Shown one piece after another: positions 61,030 to 64,000 of a stretch of DNA of 64,000 bases. This DNA is from Bolinopsis microptera. Taxonomy: Eukaryota > Ctenophora > Tentaculata > Lobata > Bolinopsidae. The translations under genes and the position numbers were made by a program. How positions within the stretch are numbered: position 1 is the stretch's first letter; every line of letters starts with the position of its first letter. The notes beneath the pieces were generated by a model. The model searched no databases, was not told where the DNA came from, and saw only the letters and a program-made list of their open reading frames with translations. The stretch is taken from NCBI RefSeq assembly GCF_026151205.1, contig NC_087080.1:5498797-5562796 (forward strand), written 5' to 3'.

Positions 61030-62309
61030 GCATTCCGCCGAGACTAATTCATTGTTTGCTGATAGGTTTGGGCATGGTGTAGAGAGGCAATGGGAGCCAG
61101 GATCCAAGTCTTGTCACCTCGGTTTCCCGCCTGCATGAAGTATTCACTTCCAATGGCTACAAAGCAACAGGTATGTATTTGAAGGCCGTGCAGTACATCG
61201 CAGAAGCATTCCTCGATAAGGAAATCGATCCAGACGAGCGTGCTTACAAGGCATGGTGGGCAAAAACATTTTTCGTAACTTGGAAAGAGAATACTTAGTA
61301 CTTACTCAACTGTCAGCATAACGAATCAGACGTACCTTGATCTTATATGTACTTGTGACGGTCTTGTTTTGTATTTTATTTAACTCTGTTTTTATTTAAC
61401 TCTTTGTATTTAACTCTGCTGAAGAAGCAATTCCCTAATGCTGAAATCGTCATTTATTACCTTGGAAAGTTGGAAGTGATCAGAATGAGCAGCTGTTTGC
61501 ATTTATTCGGGTTTCTTTTTCATCTGGTCGCTCAAGAAATATGGATGCGATAACTATGGCCCATGGAATGGAGAGAAAGAATGTGTACAGTGCTTTATCA
61601 TTACATGAAGACACATTTGCAATTGCACATGCACGTGGAAGTACAGTTTTGCATCCTACAGTTCACCTCAAAAAGGTTAAATCTACAGGCCAGAAAGCAG
61701 AACGAGTGAAATGGACTGGTGGTATGATAAGCCTAGGCAAGTTGGCAAAAACGCTGGACAGGGCATCGAGGGACTGCATTCGAGAAGGGAAAAGAAACAA
61801 TTTCCCTGTGTTCGCCGCAGTCGCAGATCCTGAAGAACAGAGTGGGAAGCCAATCGTCCGCGTCCATGGCCAAGTACTTTCTTTGGAAGCTGTAGATGAT
61901 GAAGCTGGATGCCTCGAGGATGAGGACGACTTAGCTTATGAGGTAGAACCTGAAGTTGATGATTGTGATGATAGAGAAACGATATCAACAGATAAATATG
62001 GAACACTATCCTTCCGGCCTTTTGAGAAACTCACGCTCAATGGAGGAAGAAGCACTTTATCAACAAAATCTCGTCTTTCAAGATTCAAGGGGGACGCGTT
62101 GCGGATGTTCAACAGTTTTGAAAGCTGGCAGTACAGAAACTCTTAAAGTCTTCAAATCTCAGCAGGAATTTGCAAAAGGAGTGGTTAGATTTATTTCTTA
62201 TAAGTCATGCCCGATGAAGTACTACTGCCAGGAGCATAGCCTAATCAATGGATCTCCTAATGTTTGGCTACTCGTCGAAGACAAATACATCAGATGCGTT
62301 GTTCCTTGA
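61030..62309 (+). pseudogene. Unrecognised decayed coding region
   Basis: Three pieces seem to belong together. About 61170-61300 reads AVQYIAEAFLDKEIDPDERA then YKAWWAKTFFVTWKENT. The ORF 61541-62146 reads MDAITMAHGMERKNVYSALS, LHEDTFAIAHARGSTVLHPT, VKWTGGMISLGKLAKTLDRA and NNFPVFAAVADPEEQSGKPI, with an acidic stretch. After a frame change near 62100 the last piece reads TETLKVFKSQQEFAKGVVRF, CPMKYYCQEHSLINGSPNVW and ends at 62309. The composition is protein-like and the shifts suggest an old copy, perhaps of a multicopy gene. I do not recognise the family and assign no function. Confidence 0.5.
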
Positions 62310-62565
62310 TGACATTCAAAATCGTTGTGTTGTCAATGTTTGTATTCTGTACATTTTGAACATCTCACAATTTGCTTTTCTTGAATAGTCAAATGTTTGG
62401 TATATGTTTGATATAATACATTTCTATTTTCTTTATTTGTCATACGAATCTTTGACTTTAACGATCATTCCAAGCGTTATAAAGCATGAAACATGTCTCT
62501 TATTCAAGTACTAATAATATTTGCGAATTTAAAGTCATCCTAAAGGTCAAATATGAAGACCTAAA

Positions 62566-62628
62566 TTCATGGCATAAATTGGCATAAATGGAGAATTGGC
62601 CAAACAAAATTTCCATTTATGCCATGAA
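62566..62628. repeat. 14-bp inverted repeat around ATGGCATAAAT
   Basis: TTCATGGCATAAAT (62566-62579) is inverted at 62615-62628. Further ATGCCATTT words follow to about 62675, and a run of 13 C lies at 62685-62697. Confidence 0.85.
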
Positions 62629-62689
62629 ATTTCTATGCCATTTGATGAATTTTATGCCATTTGTCTCCATTCTATGCCATTGGTACCCC

Positions 62690-63222
62690 CCCCCCCGTCT
62701 GTAGTCATATCTTACTACTCTAGGTGCATTCTGGCACTTTCGCAGGCTGAGTTTGACTGAACTAACTTCTAGACGGTGGTCCGACTCAAGAGAGTTAAAA
62801 GAATTGGAGACAACAGTGTCCTTGACTGAGTTTCGCCACTTCTTCCTTATCAGGATGTAATCAATCTGACTCTTGCTCAGTGTTCCGTCAGAGAGATACG
62901 TCCATAGTTTACCGGGGCGTTTCTGAATCGGTGGTTTGTTGCCTCAAGGTTTCCCTCCAACAAAGTATCCCTGAGAAGCGATCTGTTTCTGTTGGATACT
63001 CGATGCCAGTACCAACCTGAATCCTCCTCATTCAATCTGCTAAGATGTAAGATGGGCGTTAAAATCACCAACAACCATTAGCAGATGATGGGCTGGTACC
63101 TCTCCTACTGCAGATCTTAGTCCCTCGTGAAAGTCCTCTGCCTCTTCATTTGATGCTGCTTCAGTGGGACTGTACTTCACATAGCCATGTGTATACGCGT
63201 ACTGCTTAATTGACGATGTCAA
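62690..63222 (-). pseudogene. LINE endonuclease fragment, frameshifted
   Basis: Minus strand from 63222: KYSPTEAASNEEAEDFHEGL and LLMVVGDFNAHLTS (the GDFNAH box), then after a frame change near 63060 GWYWHRVSNRNRSLLRDTLL and, after another, DGTLSKSQIDYILIRKKWRN and SDHRLEVSS-like sequence to about 62700. This is the C-terminal half of an apurinic-type endonuclease in the style of RTE-like elements such as LINE H. It is separate from LINE H, and the order (endonuclease outside ORF1) shows it is another copy or a rearranged part. Confidence 0.75.
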
Positions 63223-63346
63223 TTCATGTCAGCTCGGCGCGGCACAGTAGCGCATCTCGCCGATCTAGCCGTCGCTGTGAGAAGCCTTATTAAATGCGCG
63301 GCGCGGCACAGTAACGCATCGCGCTACAAGCGTATTGCGTGACGCG
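63213..63346 (+). repeat. GC-rich dispersed repeat module, copy 2
   Basis: This is the second copy of the module at 18656-18800, sharing GCATCTCGCCGATCTA, GAGAAGC, GCATCGCGCTACAA and their order, with point changes. Confidence 0.8.
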
Positions 63347-63401
63347 CTTGTTTCACAAGTTGAATATATATCCAATATCCTTTGCCGCCTTCGGCAGTCG
63401 C

Positions 63402-63437
63402 GCGCTACTGCAAGCGAGAGGGCTCTGGTTAGAGCAA
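63402..63437 (+). repeat. GC-rich repeat with tRNA D-arm-like hairpin, copy 3
   Basis: CGCGCTACTGCAAGCGAGAG followed by GGCTCTGGTTAGAGCA is related to 8347-8366 and, inverted, to 3742-3771. The core resembles a tRNA D arm and box A, so the family could be a tRNA-derived SINE head; no box B was found. Confidence 0.5.
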
Positions 63438-63508
63438 GGACTGTACATCGTTATTACTGTAAGCCGTGGAATGTTACTCATCTAAATTTCTTCGAAGTAT
63501 AGCTTGTG

Positions 63509-63596
63509 TGTTTATAGCCTACCAAGACGCGCACCGAGTTGGACTCGTCGACGGTCCTGGATTTGGAACAAATATTTTACGAGTATCACTCGTTAA
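63509..63596 (-). repeat. Short structured element, copy E
   Basis: On the minus strand it reads TTTAACGAGTGATACTCGTA through GACCGTCGACGAGTCCAACT to GTCTTGGTAGGCTATAAACA. The middle stem is CCAGGAC with GTCTTGG, still pairable through G-U pairs. Confidence 0.85.
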
Positions 63597-63656
63597 AGTA
63601 TAGCGCGCGCCGCGCTATTTTCATCTTCAGGCGCGTCCATAACACATTTTATTTAC

Positions 63657-63803
63657 TTGTCATACGTTGTATGACCCGCCGCGCACGAGTGTGCGGCTGA
63701 TCCCCCACCTGCATTTTGTATCACGTTGCGACCCCCACGGTCGTTTCACCATCGTCCTGACATTACAGGGGGAGTGCGCGGCGGGTCATACAACGTATGA
63801 CAA
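63657..63803. mobile_element. 147-bp MITE-like unit with perfect 30-bp inverted repeats
   Basis: The left arm (63657-63686; TTGTCATACGTTGTATGACC then CGCCGCGCAC) is exactly inverted at 63774-63803. The interior is about 87 bp and non-coding. A second inverted pair, 63715-63749 with 63826-63864, overlaps this one, sharing TTTGTATCACGT and GACCCCCA and GTTTCAC. Confidence 0.85.
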
Positions 63804-63883
63804 CCTGCATCTTAGAAACTCTACAGTGAAACGACGATGTATGGGGGTCACGACGTGATACAAACATTTACAATTTACTGTTT

Positions 63884-63907
63884 ACTATTATTATTATTAT
63901 TATTATT
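63884..63907. repeat. (TTA)n microsatellite
   Basis: About eight uninterrupted ATT/TTA units follow the inverted-repeat cluster. Confidence 0.9.
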
Positions 63908-64000
63908 GTACTATAAACTGAAAAACTCTCAAATCGATTTTGGGCATTTTTAACCACTTGTAATGTTTTAATTATTAAATACCTTAATTTATAAATTTTT

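Overview
This is a window of an invertebrate animal genome, rich in retroelements and introns. The spliced host genes, CR1/L2-like LINEs, a Penelope-like element and a secreted TSP1 protein ending in WSC-like cysteine domains suggest a cnidarian or another early-branching marine animal. That placement is inference; no species marker was found.

Region 1 (1-23.4 kb) is a graveyard of mobile DNA. Five LINE copies or fragments lie on the minus strand (1-3.3, 4.1-8.3, 12.2-13.65, 13.7-13.9 and 14.9-18.2 kb) and one RT fragment on the plus strand (19.2-20.5 kb). The 4.1-8.3 kb copy keeps an unbroken 1012-residue ORF2. There is also an orphan fragment of a multicopy protein (9.8-10.4 kb), a 44-bp perfect palindrome (18.28 kb) and a 2.07-kb non-coding element with terminal inverted repeats (21.3-23.4 kb).

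Region 2 (24.2-55.2 kb) is one host gene on the plus strand: transportin-1 (TNPO1, importin/karyopherin beta-2). I assembled 22 coding exons with GT-AG junctions, giving about 896 residues. Nearly everything is intact; the exception is an apparent one-base frame change in the exon coding for the acidic loop. Its introns hold much of the rest of the window. Intron 5 has a duplicated segment, a minisatellite and a TIR element with target duplication. Intron 9 has a 4.5-kb TIR element filled with two satellite arrays, and an intact Penelope-like element. Intron 11 has an intronless rhodopsin-like GPCR. Intron 12 has an antisense ten-exon gene for a secreted TSP1/PLAT-like/WSC-like protein of about 771 residues, which in turn has a 290-residue LINE-ORF1-like gene in one of its introns. 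Intron 13 has a TIR element whose right end supplies the pyrimidine tract of the next 3' splice site.

Region 3 (55.2-64 kb) has the transportin 3' region, then a LINE whose ORF1 region is joined to RT with no endonuclease between, an unrecognised decayed coding region (61.0-62.3 kb), a separate endonuclease fragment, and a cluster of GC-rich short repeats ending in interlocked inverted repeats.

A roughly 97-bp structured short element recurs at least five times (492, 3370, 48503, 58549 and 63509), once with a 9-bp target duplication inside a LINE. All exon coordinates and domain calls were made by reading the sequence; no database search was run.
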